From NCBI GenBank assembly GCA_904830895.1, contig LR882958.1, positions 1,172,001 through 1,236,000 of the forward strand: 64,000 nucleotides of DNA. Reading direction: 5' to 3'. Numbering within the stretch: position 1 is the first letter of the stretch; the number at the start of each line of letters is the position of its first letter. The position numbers and the translations under genes are program-made. The DNA comes from Planktothrix rubescens CCAP 1459/22 (GTDB taxonomy: Bacteria; Cyanobacteriota; Cyanobacteriia; Cyanobacteriales; Microcoleaceae). Shown piece after piece: positions 43,788 to 52,683 of the stretch. The notes below the pieces were generated by a model that searched no databases, was not told the DNA's origin, and saw only the letters and a list, made by a program, of their open reading frames with translations.

Positions 43788-43973
43788 GTAGGGGCGGGTT
43801 CGAGACAATCTCTGTTTTGATCCCCCTAAATCCCCCTTAAAAAGGGGGACTTTGAAGTCCGGTTCCCCCCTTTTTAAGGGGGGCTAGGGGGGATCAGGAA
43901 TTGTTGATAGGTTGGGGGCGGGTTTATTCAGATTTCTGCTGATTAACCAAGATTAACGCGAACCCGCCCCTAC
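43788..43973. repeat. Nested inverted repeats between hicB and the kinase gene
   Basis: Outer arms GTAGGGGCGGGTTCG (43788-43802) and CGAACCCGCCCCTAC (43959-43973) enclose a C-run/G-run palindrome (about 43819-43896, GATCCCCCTAAATCCCCC with its inverse). The outer right arm overlaps the last bases of the kinase gene. The element looks like a MITE of about 186 bp. Confidence 0.8.
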
Positions 43974-45982
43974 GGTGCTCGCCACAATTTAATCGTGTTG
44001 TTCCAACCCCCACTCCCACTGGCTAACGTCCGACCATCGGGACTGAAGGCTACAGACTTGACCCGATATGAATGTCCGGTGAGAGTAGCAATTTCCCGTT
44101 GGCTCTGCACATCCCACAATTTTATCGTCCCGTCAGCACGCCCACTGGCTAACGTCCGACCATCGGGACTGAAGGCTACAGAGTTGACAAAACCTGAATG
44201 TCCGGTGAGAGTAGCAATTTCCCGTTGCTTCTGCACATCCCACAATTTAATCGTGGTGTCCCAACTCCCACTGGCTAACGTCCGACCATCGGGACTGAAG
44301 GCTACAGACATGACAAAATATGAATGTCCGATGAGAGTAGCAATTTCCCGTTGGCTCTGCACATCCCACAATTTAATCGTCCCGTCAGCACTCCCACTAG
44401 CTAACGTCCGACCATCGGGACTGAAGGCTACAGAGTTGACAAAACCTGAATGTCCGGTGAGAGTAGCAATTTCCCGTTGCTTCTGCACATCCCACAATTT
44501 AATCGTGGTGTCCCAACTCCCACTGGCTAACGTCCGACCATCGGGACTGAAGGCTACAGAGTAGACATCATCATATCCGGTGAGAGTAGCAATTTTCCCT
44601 TGGCTCTGCACATCCCACAATTTAATCGTCTTGTCATTACTCCCACTGGCTAACGTCCGACCATCGGGACTGAAGGCTACAGAGTAGACATCATCTGAAT
44701 GTCCGGTGAGAGTAGCAACTAAAGCAGCATTTTGCGAGGATACTTGGGGTGAGGGGGCGGTTGTGGCAACGGCTATGGGAGTTGGTGATATTGTAGAATT
44801 GCTGATCTGATTTTCCGTTGGTGTGGGAGTTGATTGGGCGATGGGTGAGGACTTTTGATTAGAAGTATTTTTATTCGTATATATAGCAAGTCTGACTAAC
44901 AGCAATATCCCAATAGATAATCCGACTAACAGCAATATCCCAATAGATAAACCCACCCAGAAGTTAATATGATTATTGTGGGTGCGCGTTGGTTTCGGTG
45001 TTGGCTTCGGTGTTGGCTTCGGTGTTGGCTTCGGTGTTGGCTTCGGTGTTGGCTTCGGTGTTGGCTTCGGTGTTGGCGCTGGTTGTGGTGGTCGTATTAT
45101 CTGTAAATTCTGTAACACCTGATCAGCAGAAGAATAACGATCTTCAATATCTTTTTTTAATAGCTGATCAAGAACTTTCTTTAATTGTGGACTCAGAGGT
45201 TGCTTGACATATTTTTGCCAATTTGTCGTCCAACTGTAACCGTCATCTAACCATAATTCCAGAGGTGAAATTTTAGTTAATAGATAAAAACAAGTTACTC
45301 CTAAACTATATAAATCACTAGCGGCATAGGCTTCCCCCCCTTGCATTTGTTCCCGGCTTGCATATCCATGAGAACCAACACGGGTTCCGATTTGGGTATA
45401 TACCACCGTTCCTGATAAATCTTTCGCTACGCCAAAATCAATTAATACATATTCCCCATTTCCACGACGCATAATATTATCGGGTTTGAGGTCACGGTGA
45501 ATCACCTTTTGCTGGTGAATAAATTTGAGAACAGGTAATAAACTGATTAATAATTCCTTAACTTGCTGTTCTGTCCAAACCCCTTGTTTTTGTAAAATTT
45601 TATCTAAAGTTTCCCCTTCAATATATTGCTGAATTAAATAGAGTTGATTATTTTCTGAAAAATAGCCCCATAATGCCGGAATTTGCGAATGGTGTCCTAG
45701 TTGTTGCAGTTGTTTCGCTTCTCGTTTAAATAATTCTAAAGCTTTTTGTAGTCCTGCTGTCCCTTGGATCATGGGAACAAACTGTTTAACTACACATTTT
45801 TCATCCAGTTTATCCCGATCTTCGGCTAAATAAGTCCGACCAAACCCCCCTTGTCCTAACAGTTTGATCATGCGAAACCGTCCCCGCAGGAAGTCGGGTA
45901 TGGGGACGCCGCAGCTTTGACAGTAAACCGTATTATCGGGGTTGTTTGGGTTCGGACATTGGGGGTTGATGCAACATTTCAT
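43970..45982 (-). CDS. Serine/threonine protein kinase with C-terminal WD40 propeller
   Basis: The 670-residue protein starts MKCCINPQCPNP with a Cys-rich zinc-ribbon-like tip (YCQSCG). The kinase domain (about 35-300) has GQGGFGRTY, Lys in CVVKQF, HRDLKPDN and DFGVAKDL, all needed for activity. A TPKP repeat linker, a membrane helix pair (WVGLSIGILLLVGLSIGILL) and six near-identical WD40 units follow, so the propeller should lie outside the membrane. The DNA repeat of the propeller has a 126-bp period. ATG 45982 is chosen; the frame upstream has only TTG. Confidence 0.93.
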   Translation of the reverse strand: MKCCINPQCPNPNNPDNTVYCQSCGVPIPDFLRGRFRMIKLLGQGGFGRTYLAEDRDKLDEKCVVKQFVPMIQGTAGLQKALELFKREAKQLQQLGHHSQIPALWGYFSENNQLYLIQQYIEGETLDKILQKQGVWTEQQVKELLISLLPVLKFIHQQKVIHRDLKPDNIMRRGNGEYVLIDFGVAKDLSGTVVYTQIGTRVGSHGYASREQMQGGEAYAASDLYSLGVTCFYLLTKISPLELWLDDGYSWTTNWQKYVKQPLSPQLKKVLDQLLKKDIEDRYSSADQVLQNLQIIRPPQPAPTPKPTPKPTPKPTPKPTPKPTPKPTPKPTRTHNNHINFWVGLSIGILLLVGLSIGILLLVRLAIYTNKNTSNQKSSPIAQSTPTPTENQISNSTISPTPIAVATTAPSPQVSSQNAALVATLTGHSDDVYSVAFSPDGRTLASGSNDKTIKLWDVQSQGKIATLTGYDDVYSVAFSPDGRTLASGSWDTTIKLWDVQKQREIATLTGHSGFVNSVAFSPDGRTLASGSADGTIKLWDVQSQREIATLIGHSYFVMSVAFSPDGRTLASGSWDTTIKLWDVQKQREIATLTGHSGFVNSVAFSPDGRTLASGRADGTIKLWDVQSQREIATLTGHSYRVKSVAFSPDGRTLASGSGGWNNTIKLWRAP
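44027..44700. repeat. 126-bp in-frame repeats coding WD40 units
   Basis: The block CGTCCGACCATCGGGACTGA recurs at 44027, 44153, 44279, 44405, 44531 and 44654, spacings 126 except the last at 123. Near identity of the DNA points to recent duplication or gene conversion within the kinase gene. Confidence 0.92.
45000..45075. repeat. 12-bp repeats coding the TPKP linker
   Basis: GTTGGCTTCGGT is repeated about six to seven times in frame and encodes (TPKP)n between the kinase domain and the membrane helix. Its length may vary between strains. Confidence 0.88.
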
Positions 45983-46060
45983 CGTTCTCAAGGGTTAGAA
46001 TATTCTCTCTATTTTGTCTCAATTTTGGGAAACTGGAATATCAACGGGGATATTGCTGCT

Positions 46061-46209
46061 TTAAGGCTCTAACCTTGAGAGGGAGTCCTAAAGGACTCAC
46101 TACGGTATTAACGCGGATATCGTTGTATTAAGGCTCGAACCTTGAGAGGGAGTCCTAAAGGACTCACTACGGTATTAACGCGGATATTGGTGCATTAAGG
46201 CTCGTACCT
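46061..46209. repeat. 67-bp tandem duplications of the lipA 3' end
   Basis: Copies begin at 46061, 46128 and 46195 (TTAAGGCTC). The last begins within lipA. Each unit contains the lipA end (TTAACGCGGATAT) and the palindrome GAGTCCTAAAGGACTC; a decayed further copy lies just before 46061. The palindrome seems to have spread with a piece of the gene end. Confidence 0.85.
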
Positions 46210-47044
46210 GTTCTGCGTGGTAGGAACTGCGGGTTAGGGGAGAAGCCACCACCTGTAAGAAACCGATAGACTCACCAAACTGCTGCCAAGTATCAAATTG
46301 TTCGGGTGGGATAAATCCCTCGACGGCTAAATGTTTGGGTGTGGGTTGGAGATATTGACCCAAGGTTAAAATATCACAATCAACGGCTCGCAAGTCCTCC
46401 ATGGCCTCTCGAACTTCCGCATCGGTTTCACCCAGTCCCACCATTAACCCAGATTTAGTATAAACTTCGGGTCTGAGTTGGCGCGATCGCTTTAATAACT
46501 CCAAACTGCGCTGATAGTCGCCTTGGGGACGAACCCGCCGATACAGCCGTTTGATGGTTTCGGTATTATGGTTGAGAACTTCCGGTTTAGCCTGCAAAAT
46601 TATTTCTAAGGCGTCCCAGTTACCACACAAATCGGGAATTAAGACCTCAATAGTGGTTTGGGGAGAGAGCGATCGCACCCCCTCAATACACCGAACAAAC
46701 TGGGACGCACCGCCATCGGGTAAGTCATCCCTATTCACAGAAGTGATCACAACATGATTCAAGTTCAGGCGTCGTACCGCTTCCGCTAGTCTTTCGGGTT
46801 CAGTAATATCTAGGGGTTGGGGTTTTTTCTCAAAATCAATATCACAGTAGGGACAAGCCCGGGTACAAGCTGGCCCCATAATTAAAAATGTAGCGGTTCC
46901 AGCATTGAAGCATTCCCCAATATTGGGACAGGAGGCTTCCTCACAGACGGTGTTTAAGCCTAAATCCCGCAAAATCCCTTTGACGTTGCCAACACGCTCC
47001 CATTGAGGGGCTTTGACTCTTAACCAGTCTGGCTTGACTACCAC
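46175..47044 (-). CDS. lipA: Lipoyl synthase
   Basis: The 289-residue radical SAM enzyme inserts two sulfurs into octanoyl groups on lipoyl domains. The auxiliary cluster motif is [12 protein letters not shown], the radical SAM cluster motif CTRACPYC, and the conserved RSSYHAE ends the catalytic part. Full length. The final residues HQYPR are coded by a sequence that is repeated in tandem downstream. Confidence 0.96.
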   Translation of the reverse strand: MVVKPDWLRVKAPQWERVGNVKGILRDLGLNTVCEEASCPNIGECFNAGTATFLIMGPACTRACPYCDIDFEKKPQPLDITEPERLAEAVRRLNLNHVVITSVNRDDLPDGGASQFVRCIEGVRSLSPQTTIEVLIPDLCGNWDALEIILQAKPEVLNHNTETIKRLYRRVRPQGDYQRSLELLKRSRQLRPEVYTKSGLMVGLGETDAEVREAMEDLRAVDCDILTLGQYLQPTPKHLAVEGFIPPEQFDTWQQFGESIGFLQVVASPLTRSSYHAEQVRALMHQYPR

Positions 47045-47135
47045 GGGCTACCTTTTCCTAATAAATTCACATCTTTATAGATCCTAACTGATCTTTTCTG
47101 TGTTATACTCACTAAAGGTGTCTTAATTAAGGCAT

Positions 47136-47212
<77 letters not shown>

Positions 47213-47275
47213 TGACGGTTGTCGAGTGTCAAATTATTTGGAGGAAGAAGAAAGAAATTGTCCCAGAGTCCCCCT

Positions 47276-47476
47276 TCACTGATGACTGATAACTGATGAC
47301 TGATAACTGATTAACGCTTCTCCCAAATTCCGATAAAACCATAAATGAATCGGTTCTCCTTGTAATTCTATCCCTTTTTGATAACAATTAATTGACTCTT
47401 TTAAATAGCCTTGACGATGTAATTGTTGTCCTAGATCCTGATAAGTTTCAGGATCTGTAGGACGGTTTTTCTGCAT
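47276..47476 (-). pseudogene. C-terminal TPR piece separated by a poly-A frameshift
   Basis: The frame encodes DPETYQDLGQQLHRQGYLKE and SINCYQKGIELQG, a TPR unit that continues the large TPR protein just upstream. Between them, an A10 run throws the frame off by one. If read in frame the linker would be GVNLDPLSRYREMQ. The end SYQSSVISHQ comes from a TCAGTTATCAGT repeat. Confidence 0.75.
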
Positions 47477-47504
47477 TTCCCGATATCGAGAGAGGGGATC
47501 TAAG

Positions 47505-49094
47505 TTAACTCCCTTTTTTTTTTGAAATCACGCGACCCATGGCTTCATAGGCTAAATCAAAGTCTGGTTTTAGGTTAATTGCTTTCTGCAAATAAGCCAG
47601 AGCCTCTTGATAGTTTTCTTTCTGTTCTAAGGCTTCTCCCCAATGTAAATGAATATCGGGAGAATGGGGATAAATCTCGCAAGCCCGGCGATAACAACTA
47701 ATAGCTTCATCCCACTTTTGTAAGATGGCAAAGGTATGACCTAAAAGGTGATAAGCGACTGGAGATCCGGGGTTAAGAACACAGGCGCGACGTAGGGCTA
47801 CAATAGCATTTTCAATATCGCCTTGTTGTCGGAGAGTTTGTCCTAAATTTTGATAGGATTCAAAGGAATTAGGATTAAACTCTTGGGTACGACGATAGAT
47901 GGCGATCACTTCTTCAAATTGACGCTGTTTCTCTAAAATTTGTTGTAGGCGGGCTTGAATTTCACCCTGATTTTCAGGATTCAATTCTAAGGCTTGGCGA
48001 TAGGTGGCGATCGCTTCTTCAAATTGATAAAATTGTGCTAAAGTTTGTCCTAATTGATCATATAACTCAGCCGAAGAAGATTCTAAATAACAAGTTTGAC
48101 GATAAACTTGAATCGCTTCTTCCCAGTTATAAACTTGAACTAAGGCTTTAGCTAAACTCCATTGATATTCAACAGAATCAGGATTAAGTTGAACACAACG
48201 TCGATAAACTGTTACGGCTTCTTCCCATTCATTTTGTTGAAATAAAGCCTGTCCTAGCTGTTGATAAGCCTCTATAAATTCAGGATTGAGTTCACAAGCT
48301 CGACGCAAAGCAATGATACCTTCTTCCCATTCCTGTTGGTGAATTAATCCTGTTCCTAAATCATAATAGGCTTCGGCGGAGTTAGAATTCACCTGACAAC
48401 AACGACGGGAGAGTTTAATGAGTTCTTCCCATTCTTCCTGCTGTTCTAAGATAGTTCGCAAACTCTGATATGCTTCTATTAAATTAGGATTGAGTTGACA
48501 ACTCCGATGATAATTCTTAATAGCTTCATCGGTCTGACCTAAGTTATCTTGAATCTTGGCTAATTCTAAATAACATTCCGACCAATAGGGATTAATTTCT
48601 AAGGCTTGATGGTAAGCTGCGATCGCCTCTTGCTTTTGGTTTTGTTGTGTGAAAGCCTGTGCGAGATAGTAATAAGTTTCCCCATCATTGGGCTTTAGGG
48701 CTAATGCCTTATGGAAGGAAGAAATAGCTTCTGAAATATTGCCTTGTTGAGTCAAAGCCATACCCAAATTGGTGTAAAATTCAGAAAAGCTGGGATCGAG
48801 AGCAATGGCTGTTTGAAAGCAACTTATGGCTTCACTCAACTGTCCAGCTTGCAGTTGCATACTACCTAAGCGATCATGAAACCAAGGGGAATTAGAGTTG
48901 AGATCCACCGCTTTTTGGTAAGCTGCGATCGCTTCTTTAATACTTCCGGTATTGACCAGGGCTTCCCCTAAATTGTAGTAAGACCAAGCCGATTTTGGGT
49001 TTTCTTCAATCGCTTTTTGGTAGCTTTCAATGGCATTGTCAAACTGACTTTTTCTTAACAGTTGATTGGCGGTCTCAAAATAGCTAACACTCAT
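47505..49094 (-). CDS. Tetratricopeptide repeat protein
   Basis: The 529-residue protein is made of about 15 TPR units of 34 residues (YYNLGEALVNTGSIKEAIAA, FYTNLGMALTQQGNISEAIS). It has no other domain and no signal peptide, so it is a protein-binding scaffold. It ends ISKKKGS at an A10 tract; losing one A would join it to the TPR piece at 47276-47476. It lies beside the glycosyltransferase pseudogene and sulfotransferase, where TPR proteins are common partners. Confidence 0.88.
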   Translation of the reverse strand: MSVSYFETANQLLRKSQFDNAIESYQKAIEENPKSAWSYYNLGEALVNTGSIKEAIAAYQKAVDLNSNSPWFHDRLGSMQLQAGQLSEAISCFQTAIALDPSFSEFYTNLGMALTQQGNISEAISSFHKALALKPNDGETYYYLAQAFTQQNQKQEAIAAYHQALEINPYWSECYLELAKIQDNLGQTDEAIKNYHRSCQLNPNLIEAYQSLRTILEQQEEWEELIKLSRRCCQVNSNSAEAYYDLGTGLIHQQEWEEGIIALRRACELNPEFIEAYQQLGQALFQQNEWEEAVTVYRRCVQLNPDSVEYQWSLAKALVQVYNWEEAIQVYRQTCYLESSSAELYDQLGQTLAQFYQFEEAIATYRQALELNPENQGEIQARLQQILEKQRQFEEVIAIYRRTQEFNPNSFESYQNLGQTLRQQGDIENAIVALRRACVLNPGSPVAYHLLGHTFAILQKWDEAISCYRRACEIYPHSPDIHLHWGEALEQKENYQEALAYLQKAINLKPDFDLAYEAMGRVISKKKGS

Positions 49095-49109
49095 ACCAAA
49101 AATCTCAAT

Positions 49110-49770
49110 AAGTTTTATGATTTAATTAAAGGTAGATTCTACCGGAGGACGAAAACTTTAGCCAAACACTTAGGAATTGAGAAGTTAATCACGACCCGAT
49201 TGTTCCAACCGAATTTCCGCCCCATTGTACCTATTCTGAATTTTACACCGAATTGATGTCATTTTCTGTTTCCCAATTAAAAAAGATTGCAGCATTAAAA
49301 GAACCAGAAGTAGGACAGGAGTTAAAGCAGAAATTAGAAACAATCGGTCAAAAAGTAGAACTCTGAACCACTCAACTTTCGAGAAAAGACTATTTAGAGC
49401 AGCTAAATCGTGCTACAATAACAGTGTTTCTCCCCAACCAAAAAGAAGGAGAGGGTTTTTATCTTCCGGCTTTAGAGGGAATGGCAGTTGGAACACTGGT
49501 CATTTTTCCAGATTGTATTGGTAATCGTTCCTTTTGTCTGTCGGGGTATAATTGTTTCCGTCCCGACTATACCACAGAAAGTTGATTCCGAACGAGCTAA
49601 CAAGCCTTACAATATTCTCAGACTCAAGTTCAGGAAATGTTAACCCATGGGAAACAAACCGCCAATGAACATAATCTACTAAAAGAGCGTCAGGCTTTTT
49701 GAGAGATTCTCGATAATATCCGAGAAATTTGGTAGGACAGGCAACCCATTTATACTAAAATTATTTAATT
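49110..49770 (+). pseudogene. Glycosyltransferase-like gene remnant
   Basis: In-frame pieces read LAKHLGIEKLI, LKKIAALKEPEVGQELKQKL, then LNRATITVFLPNQKEGEGFY, LPALEGMAVGTLVIFPDCIG and NRSFCLSGYNCFRPDYTTES, the C-terminal region of a glycosyltransferase. At least four stop codons interrupt it (for example after KVEL, TTES and RQAF). It lies just upstream of the sulfotransferase gene in the same direction and explains the 695 bp without an intact gene. Confidence 0.82.
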
Positions 49771-49789
49771 GACATAGTATTCAAAAATT

Positions 49790-52036
49790 ATGCAAAAATC
49801 CCACAGCGAACAAACCGTTTTCATTATCACCGGAATGCACCGTTCAGGAACCTCCTTAACTGCATCAATTCTGCAAAGTGCAGGGGTTCATATTGGTCGT
49901 CGTTTGATGGAAGCGACCGAATTTAATGCCAAGGGATATTTTGAAAACCCAGATTTTTTGGAATTTCATTTGGATGCCTTTCGTGCCCTAGGGGTTAATA
50001 TTGATGGATGGACACTTGAGGAAAATCTACAGATTAATGCACCCTTAATTGACCGAGCTAAATATATAGTAGAACAAAATGGGTTAAGTTCTGTTTGGGG
50101 ATGGCAAGAACCTCGAACTACCTTATTTTTAGACTTTTGGGCAAAACTGTTACCCGAAGCCAGATTTTTATTAATATATCGTTCTCCTTGGGAAGTGGCT
50201 GACTCCTTGTATCGACGGGGGGATGAAATGTTTCAATCTCAACCCGAATTAGCGATCAAATATTGGCAGCATTATAATCAAAAAATTCTCAATTTTTATA
50301 ATCGGGAGCAACATCGTTGTTTGTTAACTAATCTAAAAACAATTGTTCAATATCAAAACGCCTATATTGATACAATTAATCATAAGTTTAACGTTGATTT
50401 AAGTCATCCCGCCCCCACTGCTTATGATCCTTCGTTGTTGAGAACAGAAATTTCATCTAATAGTCAGCGACCCACATTAATTGACCATTACTTTCCCGAA
50501 GCCATTGAACTCTATCAAGAACTAGAAGGGAGAGGATGGCATCCTGAACAAACACCTGATTTTTCTTGGCAAGAATTATTAAAACCTTCCCTATACAAAA
50601 CTTGGGCTTTTCAAGAATGGGTTAATTTACGTCAATTAGAAATAGAGAATAAATCCCTAAAATCTCAATTGCAGGAGGAACAAGTTGAATTAGAAGAAGC
50701 CAAAGTCATTCAAGCTGAATCAGAGCAAACAAAAACCCAACTAAAAACGGCGGAATCTCTATTAGACGAATCTCAATCTCAGTTACAAGAAGCCGAATCT
50801 GTTTTACAACAATTTCAAACTCAGTTAAGTAAAACCGAGTCTGTTTTACAACAATCTCATAATCAACTCCATCAAACTCGTACTGAATTAGAAACAGTTA
50901 AAACCCAATTAAGTCAAGCTCAATTTGATGTGATGCGGTATCAATCGCAATTACATCAAACTCAAGAAGAATTAGAAGACTATGAAATTAAGTATCCTCA
51001 AATTCAAGAGGATTTAAAACGCTCTCAATCTCAACTAGATGAAGCGGAAGCTCAACGGAATGAAGTTGAATCAATTTTAAGTCAATTAACAATACAGTTA
51101 CAACAGGCGCAAAAACGGGAAGAACGTTTTCAAATTCAACTGCATCAAAGTTTAGAAGAATTAGAGAAAACTCAAATTAAACTCCAACAAGATCAAGATA
51201 AATTACAAGAAACGAGCAATCAAGTTAAACAACTCAAACGAGACTTAAAACGTTCTAATTCCCAACTATATCAAGTCGAAAGTGAGTTTGATTTGTCCCA
51301 TTCTCAATTACAACAGTCCGAATCTCAACTCGAACAAGCTCAAACCGAATTAACAGAAATTAAATCTCAATTCCAGGAAACCAAACAGGAGTTAGAACAA
51401 CAACAGACCTATATCAAGGAATTAGAAACATCAGTCTCCCAACTCCAACAAGCTCAAACCGAATTAACAGAAATTAAATCTCAATTCCAGGAAACCAAGC
51501 GAGAATTAAAACAAAAACAAGCCCAAGTTAATCAACTGCAAACCGAATTAAAACGATCGCAATCTCAAATGTATCAACTTCAAATTGAATTAGCTCAATC
51601 TCAATTGCAAACCCAACAAATCCAAGAGCGCCAACAACTGGAACAAACCCTCAGCAATGATCCTAAAAAACATACGGAGATGGACTATAACCTCCTAATT
51701 TGGGATGCTTGGAACGCCTATCGTAACGGTAAACTGCCGCAAATGAAAGCCCACCTGCAAAAAGCCTTAAAGTTAACCACAGCTTCCCCTAGCGAAATCA
51801 TTTTAACCTGGTTAGAAAGTTTCTCTAAATTGTCCTTAGCCCAGGGCATGGAACTAGATTCCGAAAGTTTAACTAATTCTGAGGAATGGCAACAGTTAGT
51901 CCGACAAATGACACTAAAAAAAGGTGTTACCCTGACCGAAAAATCTCATGACCCAAGCAAGACCCAAGAGGTTGAAGAAGAAGTTGAAGCGGTTGAAACC
52001 GCAGCTACACAAGCAAAACCCGCCGATGCGGGTTGA
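49790..52036 (+). CDS. Sulfotransferase with long coiled-coil C-terminus
   Basis: The 748-residue protein has an N-terminal sulfotransferase domain (1-280) with the PAPS 5'-phosphosulfate loop GMHRSGTSL and the 3'-phosphate site LIYRSPWEVADSLYRRG. Residues about 280-625 are Gln/Glu/Leu-rich heptads (SQLQEAESVLQQFQTQLSKT) forming a long coiled coil, followed by a helical domain (DYNLLIWDAWNAYRNGKLPQ). The substrate is likely a cell-surface glycan. The last 16 residues (AVETAATQAKPADAG) are coded by the first unit of the 123-bp array. Confidence 0.87.
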   Translation: MQKSHSEQTVFIITGMHRSGTSLTASILQSAGVHIGRRLMEATEFNAKGYFENPDFLEFHLDAFRALGVNIDGWTLEENLQINAPLIDRAKYIVEQNGLSSVWGWQEPRTTLFLDFWAKLLPEARFLLIYRSPWEVADSLYRRGDEMFQSQPELAIKYWQHYNQKILNFYNREQHRCLLTNLKTIVQYQNAYIDTINHKFNVDLSHPAPTAYDPSLLRTEISSNSQRPTLIDHYFPEAIELYQELEGRGWHPEQTPDFSWQELLKPSLYKTWAFQEWVNLRQLEIENKSLKSQLQEEQVELEEAKVIQAESEQTKTQLKTAESLLDESQSQLQEAESVLQQFQTQLSKTESVLQQSHNQLHQTRTELETVKTQLSQAQFDVMRYQSQLHQTQEELEDYEIKYPQIQEDLKRSQSQLDEAEAQRNEVESILSQLTIQLQQAQKREERFQIQLHQSLEELEKTQIKLQQDQDKLQETSNQVKQLKRDLKRSNSQLYQVESEFDLSHSQLQQSESQLEQAQTELTEIKSQFQETKQELEQQQTYIKELETSVSQLQQAQTELTEIKSQFQETKRELKQKQAQVNQLQTELKRSQSQMYQLQIELAQSQLQTQQIQERQQLEQTLSNDPKKHTEMDYNLLIWDAWNAYRNGKLPQMKAHLQKALKLTTASPSEIILTWLESFSKLSLAQGMELDSESLTNSEEWQQLVRQMTLKKGVTLTEKSHDPSKTQEVEEEVEAVETAATQAKPADAG

Positions 52037-52603
52037 AGATTTGGATGCTGTGGACGTTATTTGTCCGCGCAGGCGGACATCGTTTGTTTAGCTACGGTTT
52101 TTAATTACCCGGCGGTTGAAACCGCAGCTACACAAGCAAAACCCGCCGATGCGGGTTGAAGATTTGGATGCTGTGGACGTTATTTGTCCGCGCAGGCAGA
52201 CATCGTTTGTTTAGCTACGGTTTTTAATTACCCGGCGGTTGAAACCGCAGCTACACAAACAAAACCCGCCGATGCGGGTTGAAGATTTGGATGCTGTGGA
52301 CGTTATTTGTCCGCGCAGGCGGACATCGTTTGTTTAGCTACGGTTTTTAATTACCCGGCGGTTGAAACCGCAGCTACACAAGCAAAACCCGCCGATGCGG
52401 GTTGAAGATTTGGATGCTGTGGACGTTATTTGTCCGCGCAGGCGGACATCGTTTGTTTAGCTACGGTTTTTAATTACCCGGCGGTTGAAACCGCAGCTAC
52501 ACAAGCAAAACCCGCCGATGCGGGTTGAAGATTTGGATGCTGTGGACGTTATTTGTCCGCGCAGGCGGACATCGTTTGTTTAGCAGCGATTTCAATCGCC
52601 GAG
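51989..52603. repeat. Five-copy 123-bp tandem array
   Basis: Units start at 51989, 52112, 52235, 52358 and 52481, exactly 123 bp apart and almost identical. Each has three hairpins: GCGGTTGAAACCGC, AACCCGCCGATGCGGGTT and TGTCCGCGCAGGCGGACA. The first unit includes the sulfotransferase stop. The remaining region to 52683 codes for nothing else that I see. Confidence 0.95.
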
Positions 52604-52683
52604 ATTTCTTTTTGTCAGAAAGGTTCCCAAATGTAGTAAACTCTGGCTGACACCCAAAGAACTTCTTGCACCTGTAACCTCAG

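Noticed and set aside
43995-44564. Plus-strand frame of 189 codons opposite the WD40 repeats
   Set aside because: Its repeats mirror the 126-bp coding repeats of the kinase on the other strand; no start signal.
49062-49256. 64-codon plus-strand frame starting within the TPR gene
   Set aside because: Its second half is part of the glycosyltransferase pseudogene and its first half is antisense to the TPR gene start; it is not an independent gene.
51989-52603. CRISPR-like array
   Set aside because: The 123-bp units are identical throughout with no unique spacers, and no cas genes are present.
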